Shown one piece after another: positions 49,616-57,625 of a stretch of DNA of 57,625 nucleotides. The stretch comes from CAVVWJ01 sp965652025 (GTDB lineage: Bacteria; Gemmatimonadota; Gemmatimonadetes; Gemmatimonadales; GWC2-71-9). The notes under the pieces were generated by a model. The model saw nothing but the letters and a program-made list of their open reading frames with translations, was not told the DNA's origin and did not search any database. Where the stretch lies: positions 1 to 57,625 of the forward strand of contig CBFGTM010000019.1 in NCBI GenBank assembly GCA_965652025.1. The letters run 5' to 3'. A program made the position numbers and the translations under genes. How positions within the stretch are numbered: the first letter of the stretch is position 1; each line of letters starts with the position of its first letter.

Positions 49616-51187
49616 TCAGGCGCTGCGGAACCAGGGGACTCGCTTCAGAAGCCGGCGTGCTTCCGGAACGCCGAGCTCAGCGGTGATCGCGAAGTATGCG
49701 ATGCCGTACATCCCCAGGGAAAATAACGCGACGACCAGTGGATGCTGGCCTTCCAGAGCCAGCTTGACGACCGCACCGGCGATGGAGGCCCCGGCGGCTC
49801 CCCCCCAGAGCCGGGCCAACAGGCGGGCAGGTATTCCGGTATGCCCAATCCGGCCGCTCAGGGCTCTGCGGAGCAAGACGAACTCCACCCACCCCGCCAG
49901 GCCCGCCGACACAGTCAGCCCCGCGGCTCCCCAGCGTTGGTCCACTCCGATCCAGCCCGGAAGCGGTATGGCAACAAGGTATCCCAACAGAATGGTAAGG
50001 ACGACGCGGATGACCGCGTAGCGCAGCGGAGCCCGGGTATCCTGCAGAGCATAAAACGTCGACGCGTAGAGCCGGCCCAAGGTCGAGGCCAGCAGTCCTA
50101 CTGCTGAGCCGGCCAGTATGCCCCACACGTAGACTGTGGTGGCTCTGGTGAATTCACCGGTCTGGTACAGCGCTGCCACAATCGCATCTCCCAGCGCCAG
50201 GAAGGCCATGGCCGAAGGGATGACAAAGAAGGCAATCTGTCGCAGACCGCGATCCAGCCGGCTGCGGAGTTGGGCCGCGAGCTCGTCCCCTTCACCTCTC
50301 GTGCTCGACATGGCCGGCAGCTCGGCTGCCGAGACCGACATGCCAAACAGACTCACGGGCAGGGTGTAAAGCACCTGGGCATAGGAGAGCGCAGCAACCG
50401 CTCCAGTAGGAAGGAGACTGGCCAGCACCGTATCAACGTAGGCGCTGATCTGGACCACTCCCCGCCCGACGAACACCGGCAAGAAGTTCCGGATGACGGT
50501 ACGTACGGCCGAGGAGGCGCGCTGCAGAGTGAGCCGCAATCCATGCATCAGCCGGAGCACGAGGGGAAGCTGGACCCCGAACTGAAGCGCGCTCCCAGCT
50601 ACAGAGCCCCAGGCGGCGTATTCCGCCAGGGTATAGCCTCCCGAGGTCTGTCCCGCTCCGATCAGGGTCCCGATGATCGCCAGGTTCCACAGCACGGGAG
50701 CGGTATAAGACAGAAAAAAGCGTCGGTGGCTGTTGAGCACCCCGAGGCACCAGGCCGATAGCACGAGCAGCCCCGCGCCGGGAAAGAGGATTCGGACCAG
50801 ACGGATAGTGATCTCCCGCTTCTCGCCCGAGAAGCCAGGAGCAATGACGGCGAGCAGACCGGGAGCCGCCAAGATGCCCAGGAGGACGAGCACCGAGCTG
50901 GTGAGAGCGAGCAGGCTGAAAACCGCACCTGCAACCCGGCGGGCCTCTTCCTGCTCATCCTGGCCGAGCAAACGGGCATATACCGGAATGAAGGAAGCAG
51001 AAAGCACCCCTTCGCCGAAGAGATTCTGGAGAAAGTTGGGAATCTTGAATGCCGCGTTGAAAGCGTCCGCGGCGTCGGATGTTCCGAGGAAATGCGCAAA
51101 CACCCGGTTGCGCACCAGGCCGAGGATCCGGCTCAGCAGGATGCCGGCGGCGACGACCGCCGCAGGCCCGGCCGGCCTGACTCTCAG
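49616..51187 (-). CDS. murJ: Lipid II flippase MurJ
   Basis: Flips lipid II for peptidoglycan synthesis (MATE/MVF fold, about 14 helices). From the first GTG (51115) the product lacks the first part of helix 1. Extending to CTG 51187 restores the family N-terminus (AAGILLSRILGLVRNRVFAHFLG) and gives 523 residues, with CTGA overlapping the preceding stop, so I take CTG. FKIPNFLQNLFGEGVLSASFIPVYA is diagnostic. No clear Shine-Dalgarno precedes the CTG, so translation is probably coupled to the upstream small gene. Confidence 0.9.
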   Translation of the reverse strand: MRVRPAGPAAVVAAGILLSRILGLVRNRVFAHFLGTSDAADAFNAAFKIPNFLQNLFGEGVLSASFIPVYARLLGQDEQEEARRVAGAVFSLLALTSSVLVLLGILAAPGLLAVIAPGFSGEKREITIRLVRILFPGAGLLVLSAWCLGVLNSHRRFFLSYTAPVLWNLAIIGTLIGAGQTSGGYTLAEYAAWGSVAGSALQFGVQLPLVLRLMHGLRLTLQRASSAVRTVIRNFLPVFVGRGVVQISAYVDTVLASLLPTGAVAALSYAQVLYTLPVSLFGMSVSAAELPAMSSTRGEGDELAAQLRSRLDRGLRQIAFFVIPSAMAFLALGDAIVAALYQTGEFTRATTVYVWGILAGSAVGLLASTLGRLYASTFYALQDTRAPLRYAVIRVVLTILLGYLVAIPLPGWIGVDQRWGAAGLTVSAGLAGWVEFVLLRRALSGRIGHTGIPARLLARLWGGAAGASIAGAVVKLALEGQHPLVVALFSLGMYGIAYFAITAELGVPEARRLLKRVPWFRSA

Positions 51188-51465
51188 GGTCGAGGCGGCG
51201 GTGGGAGGGTTGCGCGCTGGGAGGGATCCTCCAGCAACCGCTGCAGGAAGGCGTTCTCATCCTGGAGGGTCTGTACGCTGCGCGCCAGGTCGTCCACCTC
51301 CGCTTCCAGCAGCTCAACCTTTTTAGCCAGTTCTGTCAGCCCTGGAGGGGTCTGTTGCGGGCCCTCGAGTCGCCGTGCAATGGCCCGCCCGATGGGAGAG
51401 TCGACCACGATGCCCATGATTGGGATCAGGAGCGCTACCAGAAGGATCAGTGCGATCACCGACAT
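51184..51465 (-). CDS. Small membrane protein with coiled coil
   Basis: 93 residues: one N-terminal transmembrane helix (residues 3-21), a short basic loop, a heptad-rich coiled coil at about 42-78 (LTELAKKVELLEAEVDDLA, VQTLQDENAFLQRLL), and a Pro-rich tail. Layout recalls PspB or FtsB/DivIC-like small bitopic proteins, but no motif allows a name. Lies 9 nt after bshC, and its stop overlaps the murJ CTG start. Confidence 0.72.
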   Translation of the reverse strand: MSVIALILLVALLIPIMGIVVDSPIGRAIARRLEGPQQTPPGLTELAKKVELLEAEVDDLARSVQTLQDENAFLQRLLEDPSQRATLPPPPRP

Positions 51466-51474
51466 GGGTCGAGT

Positions 51475-53004
51475 CTATGAAGGGTCGAGCGCGCCTTCAA
51501 GGGCCGCCGCATACCACGTCTCCATGTTTTCGCTCAGTTCGCCGATGAGACCTGGTCCGTATCGAGCCAGGTAGGAAACGATGGTCAGGATCCGCTCCTG
51601 AGGCTGATTGTCTGGGAGCACCTGGGCCCGGGCCCGCGCCAGCTGCGCCAGCTCCACTTCCTGGCGCCGCTTGAGGTGCTGAACCAGCTTCTTCTCGGTC
51701 TCGCTGAGCCCGGCGAGTGCCTGGTTCTTAATGCCCTGGACTGCTCGCGTCAGAGTGGGATCGATCTCTGTCGCACTTCGAGCCAGGGCTTCATAGCCCA
51801 ACAGAATGCTGTCTCGGAGGCCCCGGAGCGCCCGCGAGGCTTCATCCGGCAGCTGGGACCGTACCAGGCGGGATTCGAGCGCACCCCCGGGCTCGAGCAA
51901 ATCGGCCAGTTCGATACCGAACTTCTGCAGCACCCGCTCCACCCTCGGCTCGACCAGGACACCGGACCATCGCGGGAGCACCGCCTGGCGGGGGACCCGC
52001 ATGCGGTCGTACACCGGCGGAGTGAGCGCCAAGTAGGCCAGCTCCCCGGGCCCGCCGAGATACGCGACTGTCGGAAGCAGCGCACTCTCCAGCACCGGGC
52101 GGAGCAGCACATTGGGCGAGAGCCGCTCGGGCTCGTTGGCGGCAATTCGCTGCAAGTCATCAAGAGTCATCCGCTCGCGGCCGCGGCGGGTGACGAAGCC
52201 ACCCTCATCCATCAGCAAGCGGTCCCGGCCGAGCCGGCCCTCCAGCATCACCAGGCTGGCCTGCTCCCCGACCGGGACCCCCGGATCGGCGCCTACCATC
52301 CTGAGCTCCATCGCGCGGTGCTCCAGATCGCGGTCCAGCTCCCGAGCCGTTCCCAGCGCTCGGATCAGATAGCGAGCCCCGGCTCGCTTCACCGCCCGGT
52401 GAGTGCTCTCGAGACACAGGACTCCAGCCGGTGACAACAGCTCAGCCATTGCGCCTGCAAAGCTACCGGCCAGCGTGGCGTCGGGTCGGTAGTGCCGGCG
52501 CAGCCACTCCAGGGTCCATTCCCCGAACTCCGTTTGCCCGAGATCGTTTCCCAGCGCGTCCAGAATGGCAGTGACCTCGGCCCCCAGAGGCTCGCGATAG
52601 AGGGGCGTGAGCGGCGCGTCCGCCGGCCGGGGCGGCAACCCCATGCGCCGCAGGGTGCCATCGGCGGCAAGCCAGCTGGCGTGGCTCGCCTCGGCGAAAT
52701 CGTGATCATCTCCCGCAACCCAGAACACCGGTACGACCGGACGCTGCCACTGCCGCTCCAGGATCCTGGCCAGACCCGCAGCGGACAGCGCCTTGTAGAC
52801 GGTGTAGAGCGGGCCGGTGAAGAGTCCCGGCTGCTGCCCGCTGGTGACCACCAGAGCGCCCGGTGTCGCCAGCCGTTCCAGTGCCGCGTCGCGCGCCGCA
52901 CTCGGCACGATGGCGGCGGCCAGGTCCGGGTCGAACTGCCCATCCCTGGACGAGGGAAACTCAGCCAGGGGAGCGAGCGCCGTGGACACGATCCGCAGGC
53001 TCAT
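51475..53004 (-). CDS. bshC: Putative bacillithiol synthase BshC (cysteine-adding enzyme)
   Basis: Adds cysteine to GlcN-malate in the last step of bacillithiol synthesis. 509 residues, close to the family (about 530). VVTSGQQPGLFTGPLYTVYKA and VPVFWVAGDDHDFAEA are the nucleotide-binding signatures; a C-terminal coiled coil (KKLVQHLKRRQEVELAQLARA) is also typical. bshA and bshB are not in the window. Overlaps the methyltransferase gene by 4 nt. Bacillithiol in this diderm is inferred, not shown. Confidence 0.9.
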   Translation of the reverse strand: MSLRIVSTALAPLAEFPSSRDGQFDPDLAAAIVPSAARDAALERLATPGALVVTSGQQPGLFTGPLYTVYKALSAAGLARILERQWQRPVVPVFWVAGDDHDFAEASHASWLAADGTLRRMGLPPRPADAPLTPLYREPLGAEVTAILDALGNDLGQTEFGEWTLEWLRRHYRPDATLAGSFAGAMAELLSPAGVLCLESTHRAVKRAGARYLIRALGTARELDRDLEHRAMELRMVGADPGVPVGEQASLVMLEGRLGRDRLLMDEGGFVTRRGRERMTLDDLQRIAANEPERLSPNVLLRPVLESALLPTVAYLGGPGELAYLALTPPVYDRMRVPRQAVLPRWSGVLVEPRVERVLQKFGIELADLLEPGGALESRLVRSQLPDEASRALRGLRDSILLGYEALARSATEIDPTLTRAVQGIKNQALAGLSETEKKLVQHLKRRQEVELAQLARARAQVLPDNQPQERILTIVSYLARYGPGLIGELSENMETWYAAALEGALDPS

Positions 53005-53717
53005 GCGACTTGCCCCAGCAGGATGGTTCGAGGTGAACCGGATTCCAGTGGAGCGGCGTCATAGTCGCCGAAGCGATGCTGGATCCGCACTCCCGCGGAT
53101 TCCAGCATCTGGGAGATCTGCTCCGGCTCGAACAGGCGAACCCGCTCCATATAATGGCGGCCGATCGGAGCCCGAATGCTCTTGCAGACGTAACGCCCGT
53201 CGGGCGACACCGAGCGGGTGACCTGAATGGTCTGTCCTGAGAGCTGGATGGTTTCTTGGGGAACCAACTGACGCCGCACTGCCGCCGGATTGAGAAAGTC
53301 GATCACAAACCAGCCGCCGAGGCGAACGGTGGAGACCATCTCCTGGAGCGCAGCGGCATGCTCGGCGTCACGCTCGAAGTATCCGAAGCTGGTGAAGAGA
53401 TTGACGGTGAGATCCATAGAGCCGGGCCGGACGGGGAGGTACCGCATGTCGGCCCGGATCAACGGCCCAGTGGTAACCTGGCGCGCCAGCCGCAACAGGG
53501 TGGCCGAGAGATCCAGGCCGAAACAGAGCGCTCCGAGACCGGAAAATGCGCGGGCATGGCGGCCGGCCCCGCACGCCACATCGAGCACTCGCCACCCCGG
53601 CCGAAGTCCCACCGCACCGGAGATGAGTGCAACCGCCCGCCCAGCATCCGCGTCGTCGCGGTGAGGATAGAGCCGAAGGTAATCCTCGCCGAACCACTCC
53701 TCGAACCATTCAGTCAT
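53001..53717 (-). CDS. SAM-dependent methyltransferase (class I)
   Basis: 238 residues. SAM loop VLDVACGAGRHARAFSGLG at about 42-60 and FGLDLSATLLRLARQ as motif post-I; VNLFTSFGYFERDAEHAAAL resembles small-molecule methyltransferases. Substrate unknown. Start 15 nt after rlmH; its stop is fused to the bshC start, suggesting co-expression. Confidence 0.88.
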   Translation of the reverse strand: MTEWFEEWFGEDYLRLYPHRDDADAGRAVALISGAVGLRPGWRVLDVACGAGRHARAFSGLGALCFGLDLSATLLRLARQVTTGPLIRADMRYLPVRPGSMDLTVNLFTSFGYFERDAEHAAALQEMVSTVRLGGWFVIDFLNPAAVRRQLVPQETIQLSGQTIQVTRSVSPDGRYVCKSIRAPIGRHYMERVRLFEPEQISQMLESAGVRIQHRFGDYDAAPLESGSPRTILLGQVA

Positions 53718-53732
53718 GGGTCCAGAGAGACC

Positions 53733-54206
53733 CTAGACTCCCTTGTGATACGGTTCCCCCCGGAGAATCGTGAACGCGCGGTAGATCTGTTCCACGGCGA
53801 CAACCCGGGCGAGCTCATGGGGAAAGGTAAGTGGCCCGAGACTCCACCGCGCGTGAGCCCGATTGATGAGACCCTGATCGAGACCGTGGGAGCCTCCAAT
53901 CAGCAGTGACAGAGGGCGGCCTGCCAGGAGCCAGCGCTCCAGCTGCCGGGCCAGCTCCTTACTGGACCAGCCGATCCCTTCCCGCGCCAGCGCCACGATG
54001 GTGCTCCCGTCAGGCACCCGCGCTTCCAGCCGGGCCGCCTCGTCCGCCCGCTGGGCCGGTGCAGTGGGAGCCCGGCTGGCCTCCCGGACTTCGTGCTCCT
54101 GCAGCGTAGCGTACCGTTTCAGCCGGCGCAGATAGTCGTCCAACGCCTGGCGATAGTAGGGCCGCAGCTTACCGACAGCGACAACCGAAATATCCATGGC
54201 GCTCAC
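53733..54206 (-). CDS. rlmH: 23S rRNA pseudouridine-1915 N3-methyltransferase RlmH
   Basis: SPOUT enzyme acting on 70S ribosomes. 157 residues. SLLIGGSHGLDQGL (SAM knot; most relatives have GGPYG or GGADG) and the C-terminal HELARVVAVEQIYRAFTILRGEPYHKG are clear. ATG overlaps the dehydrogenase stop (ATGA); a second ATG three codons later is possible. Confidence 0.95.
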   Translation of the reverse strand: MSAMDISVVAVGKLRPYYRQALDDYLRRLKRYATLQEHEVREASRAPTAPAQRADEAARLEARVPDGSTIVALAREGIGWSSKELARQLERWLLAGRPLSLLIGGSHGLDQGLINRAHARWSLGPLTFPHELARVVAVEQIYRAFTILRGEPYHKGV

Positions 54207-55507
54207 GCATACATCCCCCTGAGCCGATGCACCGCAGCAACCCGCTCGATCGCCTGCATGTACGCGCCGATGCGCAGATTGATCCCGTGCCGCCCAGCCA
54301 TCGAAGCGACCTCATCGAACGACTGGACCATGATTCGCTCCAGCCGCTGGTTGACCGTGTCCTCGTCCCAGAAGTAGCCGCCCCGGTCCTGCACCCATTC
54401 GAAGTAGCTGACGGTGACGCCGCCCGCATTCGCCAGGATATCCGGTATGACGAAGACCCCGATTTCCTCGAGAATCTTGTCGGCGCTCGCTGTGGTGGGC
54501 CCATTGGCACCTTCGCAGATGATCCGGGCCTTGATGTCGCGCGCGTTGTGACTGGTGATGACGTTCTCCAAGGCGGCAGGCACCAGGACATCACAGTCCA
54601 GGGTGAGCAACTGATCGTTGGTGATTTTCTCCGCCTCCGGAAAGCCGCTGAGGAAGCGATGCTGCCGAACGTGCTGAAGAACGTCCCTTATCCGCAGTCC
54701 CTTGGGATTGTAAATCCCGCCCGACTTATCACTCACGGCGATGATCTTCATCCCCTCCTGCTCCATCAAAGCCGCCGAGACCGAGCCCACGTTGCCGAAC
54801 CCCTGCACTGCCACCCGGGTCCCCTTCACCGGCATCCGGAGGCGGTTTAGCGCCTGCCGAGTCACGATCATGCACCCTCGTCCGGTCGCCTCACGGCGTC
54901 CCAGCGAGCCGCCCATTTCGACCGGCTTGCCCGTGACCACAGAGGTGACCGTGTGTCGCTTGTGCATCGAGTAGGTGTCCATGATCCACGCCATGACCCG
55001 CTCGTTGGTGTTCATGTCCGGCGCTGGAACGTCGGAATCGGGGCCCAGCGTCTCAATGATGGCCGCGGTATACCGGCGAGTCACCCGTTCCAGCTCCGCG
55101 TTGGACATGCTCGCCGGGTCGCAGACTACTCCGCCCTTTGAGCCGCCGAACGGAATGTTCACCACGGCGCACTTCCAGGTCATCCAGGCGGCCAGCGCCT
55201 TCACCTCGTCGAGGGTGACGTTGAGATCGAATCGGATTCCGCCCTTGGCCGGGCCGCGCGATGTGTTGTAGAGAACTCGATAGCCGGTGTAGACATCCAC
55301 ATCCCCGTTATCCCGAAGAACCGGCACCGAAACGATGATCTGCTTTTCGGGACTCCGCAGGACCTTGTAGAGTCCCGGATCCAGGCTCAACCGCTGCGCG
55401 GCGTAGTCGAACCGGGACATCATGGCCTCGAATGGGTTCTCCTCGGCCAGAAACTTGTCCTTGTCGGGACGGATCAGATCTTGGCTGGGACGGCTGACGG
55501 TCGTCAT
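54203..55507 (-). CDS. gdhA: Glutamate-type (Glu/Leu/Phe/Val) dehydrogenase
   Basis: Oxidative deamination of an amino acid, most likely glutamate, to the 2-oxoacid and ammonia. 434 residues, the length of hexameric GDHs of the GudB/RocG group. GGIRFDLNVTLDEVKALAAWMTWKCAVVNIPFGG, catalytic Lys in GGSKGG, PAPDMNT, and cofactor loop VAVQGFGNVGSVSA are present. 28 nt after lpxK. The acidic C-terminal residue of the cofactor loop cannot be judged safely, so NAD versus NADP is open. Confidence 0.93.
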   Translation of the reverse strand: MTTVSRPSQDLIRPDKDKFLAEENPFEAMMSRFDYAAQRLSLDPGLYKVLRSPEKQIIVSVPVLRDNGDVDVYTGYRVLYNTSRGPAKGGIRFDLNVTLDEVKALAAWMTWKCAVVNIPFGGSKGGVVCDPASMSNAELERVTRRYTAAIIETLGPDSDVPAPDMNTNERVMAWIMDTYSMHKRHTVTSVVTGKPVEMGGSLGRREATGRGCMIVTRQALNRLRMPVKGTRVAVQGFGNVGSVSAALMEQEGMKIIAVSDKSGGIYNPKGLRIRDVLQHVRQHRFLSGFPEAEKITNDQLLTLDCDVLVPAALENVITSHNARDIKARIICEGANGPTTASADKILEEIGVFVIPDILANAGGVTVSYFEWVQDRGGYFWDEDTVNQRLERIMVQSFDEVASMAGRHGINLRIGAYMQAIERVAAVHRLRGMYA

Positions 55508-55535
55508 ATATATGTCCGATACACTCTGAGGATGT

Positions 55536-56576
55536 TTACAGTCGCTCCACCGGCGTTACCACCGTATCCAGCGCCGCGGCAAAAGCGTCGCCGCCTTCCT
55601 CCCACTCCAGATCCAGCATGGCGACGAGTGGCTCCGGAACCGAGCTGGGCCACCGGTTTCGCAGCTTCACGGCGTCCTTCTGGGTGATGACCACATGGTC
55701 CGCCCGTCGCGCTGCATGAGCCAGCCAGGCGACATCCTCGTCCCGATAATCATGGTGATCCTTCCAGGTGGCCACCTGCACCGCGGCGCCGGTGGCCTTG
55801 GTCTGGGCCACGAACGCGTCCGGATCGGCGATCCCCGACGCCGCCACCACCCGCTTTCCTGCCAGGGTCGAAGCGGGCCGCCGGGTTCCGCTCACCATGC
55901 CTTCGACGTAGCGGAGCCCGAGATAGGCGATCGCCACTGGACCGGGGATGCGGCGCTGCAAGTCGGCCGACAGCTTCAGTGCCGCCTCGAGTGTAGCCCG
56001 CTTGCGGGTCACCACCACAGCATCGGCCCGTTCCAAGGCTTGCAACCCCTCCCGCCATGGTCCTGCCGGCAACGACCAGCGCACCGCTCGGGTGGTCTCG
56101 GCGCTTACCACCGCCACGTTGAGATCACGGCGCACGTCCAGGCGCTGGTAGGCGTCGTCCAGCACCAGCACCTGGGCTCCTCGGGCCAACGCGCGTTCGG
56201 CCCCAGCCGCGCGGTCGGGATCGGCCACAACCTTGGCTTCGGGCACTGCGTGCTGATGAACCAGCACCTCGTCCGCGCCGTAGCCTCGAAGGAGGATGCC
56301 GGGGGTGAGGCCACGAGACACGTAGTGACGGGCCACCCAGATGGCTATCGGTGTCTTGCCCGAGCCTCCAACGGTCAGATTGCCGATGGCCACCGAGGGG
56401 AGGGGCAGGTCCCGGATGGTCAGCCAGCCACGCCGGTAGGCCGACTCCCGCACGATCATGGCTCCGTGCCACAGGGCCGAGGCCGGCAGAAGCGCCAGCC
56501 GGGCAAGCTTGGCATCCGGTCTTTTGCTGGTCCACAGCCAGCGGACTAGCCGATGGCTATCGCCTCGTCGCGCCAT
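55536..56576 (-). CDS. lpxK: Tetraacyldisaccharide 4'-kinase
   Basis: Phosphorylates the lipid A disaccharide at the 4' position at the inner membrane. 346 residues. P-loop GNLTVGGSGKTP at 65-76, LLRGYGADEVLVH (usual SRGYG), and VLDDAYQ near 135. A membrane-proximal helix at about 25-40. Overlaps the DUF374 gene by 31 nt. Works after LpxB, encoded just upstream. Confidence 0.94.
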   Translation of the reverse strand: MARRGDSHRLVRWLWTSKRPDAKLARLALLPASALWHGAMIVRESAYRRGWLTIRDLPLPSVAIGNLTVGGSGKTPIAIWVARHYVSRGLTPGILLRGYGADEVLVHQHAVPEAKVVADPDRAAGAERALARGAQVLVLDDAYQRLDVRRDLNVAVVSAETTRAVRWSLPAGPWREGLQALERADAVVVTRKRATLEAALKLSADLQRRIPGPVAIAYLGLRYVEGMVSGTRRPASTLAGKRVVAASGIADPDAFVAQTKATGAAVQVATWKDHHDYRDEDVAWLAHAARRADHVVITQKDAVKLRNRWPSSVPEPLVAMLDLEWEEGGDAFAAALDTVVTPVERL

Positions 56577-57202
56577 GCGCCACTCCTCGAGACCCGCGCC
56601 AGGCCCACCACGGCCTGGTCCAGCCCCTCCGCAAATCCGACTTCACCAGGGGCCACATCGAAGGGGTGCCCGTACGTGATCCAGATCCGGGCACCCGGCT
56701 TGGGAATCATGAACCGATCCCACGAATGTAACCTCCAGGCCCTGTCCGCCTCGGCATGAATGGGCAGTATGGGTACGCCTCCCCGTTGGGCCGCCGCAAC
56801 TACTCCGGGCTTGATCTCCCGGCGCGGTCCGCGAGGACCATCAGGGGTGAATGCCACAGGACGACCCGCCCGGAGCTCCCGCACGGCGCCGAGCAATGCC
56901 CGAGCACCGCCCCGGGTGCTGGAGCCCAAGAGCGACCGGTAACCGAGGGAACGGGCAAAATCGGAGAGATAGCGTCCCTCCCGAGCCTCGCTGACCACGA
57001 TGGCGATGCCCTGGTGCCGGTGCTGCCACAGCAGCGGAAGGAGAGCCTCGTGCCACAGTAGGAAGACGTTGGCCTGCCTGGCGTCGTACAGTCGTCTCCA
57101 GCGCTCCTCGTGCACCAGGCGGATGCGCCAGGAGGAGGCCAGGAGACGGAGAACCGGGGCACCGATCCGCCGGACGGTACCCTCAGCCAGCTTCACTCTC
57201 AT
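56546..57202 (-). CDS. DUF374 lysophospholipid/lipid A acyltransferase-like protein
   Basis: 218 residues. Pattern LLWHEALLPLLWQHRHQGIAIVVSEAREGRYLS and VAFTPDGPRGPRREIKPGV is characteristic of DUF374, a relative of LPLAT acyltransferases. In many diderms lacking LpxL this gene stands between lpxB and lpxK or waaA, so a role as lipid A secondary acyltransferase is a fair inference. Start overlaps the lpxB stop (ATGA). Confidence 0.88.
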   Translation of the reverse strand: MRVKLAEGTVRRIGAPVLRLLASSWRIRLVHEERWRRLYDARQANVFLLWHEALLPLLWQHRHQGIAIVVSEAREGRYLSDFARSLGYRSLLGSSTRGGARALLGAVRELRAGRPVAFTPDGPRGPRREIKPGVVAAAQRGGVPILPIHAEADRAWRLHSWDRFMIPKPGARIWITYGHPFDVAPGEVGFAEGLDQAVVGLARVSRSGAWRDEAIAIG

Positions 57203-57624
57203 GGATCCAGCAGCTCCCCGGCCAGCGCCACGACTCTGGCAGATGCTCCTGGCTGTCCCAATCGATCCCGCACCTGGGACAATCCCTGGCGCTGGGCGAC
57301 AGTGCGAGGATCGGTCGGATCGAGCAGTGGACGCAACTGGTCGGCCAAAGCCTGGGAGGAGGCGCGATCCTGCAGCAGCTCGGGAACGACCTCCCGATCG
57401 GCCACCAGGTTCACCAGGCTCACCCAGCGCACTGTACGAACCCGTTGAAACACCGCCCAGCTGAGCGGGTGGACCCGATATGCCACTACCATGGGCGTGC
57501 CGGCCAAGGCGGCTTCCAGGGTCGTGGTCCCCGATTTCACCAGCGCGGCATCGGCAGCGCTCAGTAACGAGGCGGCGGCTCCTCGCAGGATCTCGATTCT
57601 GCCGGGATTGGAATAGGTCCCATC
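57199..57624 (-). CDS. lpxB: Lipid-A-disaccharide synthase, C-terminal part
   Basis: GT19 enzyme joining UDP-diacylglucosamine and lipid X. Only the last about 141 residues are in the window; the frame is open to the edge. LLSAADAALVKSGTTTLEA and the MVVAYRVHPLSW segment match the nucleotide-sugar-binding domain. An internal GTG at 57540 is not the true start. First visible gene of the lpxB-DUF374-lpxK set. Confidence 0.9.
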   Translation of the reverse strand, partial: DGTYSNPGRIEILRGAAASLLSAADAALVKSGTTTLEAALAGTPMVVAYRVHPLSWAVFQRVRTVRWVSLVNLVADREVVPELLQDRASSQALADQLRPLLDPTDPRTVAQRQGLSQVRDRLGQPGASARVVALAGELLDP

Positions 57625-57625
57625 C

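Overview
The window is high-GC, densely packed DNA from a diderm bacterium that makes Kdo and lipid A. It encodes Kdo synthesis (kdsB, kdsA, kdsC, kdsD), Lpt-type LPS export, and lipid A enzymes (lpxB, a DUF374 acyltransferase, lpxK). It also carries sigma-54, a Gld-type ABC exporter, a BshC homologue and many lipoprotein-like or TPR proteins. This mixture fits Gemmatimonadota or a neighbouring phylum best. That placement is inference from gene content, because no rRNA or other decisive marker lies in the window.

Left part (1-7.1 kb): the end of ispF, a DedA-TerB fusion, xerD, a coiled-coil lipoprotein, a divergent two-gene ABC exporter, a membrane-anchored protein with an exact 11-residue repeat, and trpG. 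From 7.1 to 16.5 kb runs a Kdo/LPS-export operon, kdsB-pyrG-kdsA-kdsC-kdsD-lptC-lptA-lptB-rpoN, in which almost every start overlaps the previous stop. The same chain continues without a break (16.5-26.7 kb) into nine genes for a glycoconjugate: GT2, two GT4, a FemAB-like protein, a hexapeptide acyltransferase, a polysaccharide deacetylase, a UPF0104-like membrane protein, a YfhO-like giant membrane protein and a Dpm1-like GT2. It ends with dapF at 27.5 kb.

At 27.5-27.7 kb gene direction flips: rightward genes on the left meet leftward genes on the right. In this gap (27599-27626) lies a 28-bp site that matches the chromosome-dimer resolution site dif (XerD arm 10 of 11 identical to E. coli, XerC arm 6 of 11, 6-bp centre). 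Together with the strand switch this marks the probable replication terminus. Its recombinase, XerD, is encoded 26 kb to the left.

Right part (27.7-57.6 kb) is almost entirely minus strand. It holds a TPR protein, tRNA-Arg(CCT), a DUF4340 / GldF-GldG fusion / GldA exporter, and a compact housekeeping run (DUF512 radical SAM, der, plsY, gpsA, a MerR regulator, surE, pcm, a second DedA, acyP, apt). A lone plus-strand SDR gene sits at 40.4 kb. Next come a secreted AA5 copper-radical oxidase with Ig-like repeats, tRNA-Gly(CCC), phhA, a TPR protein, larC, uvrC, murJ, a small coiled-coil membrane protein, bshC, a methyltransferase, rlmH and a glutamate-type dehydrogenase. The lipid A genes lpxK, DUF374 and lpxB (cut by the window edge) close the window. 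No insertion sequence, prophage, CRISPR array or rRNA was seen. The gene content looks like core chromosome.
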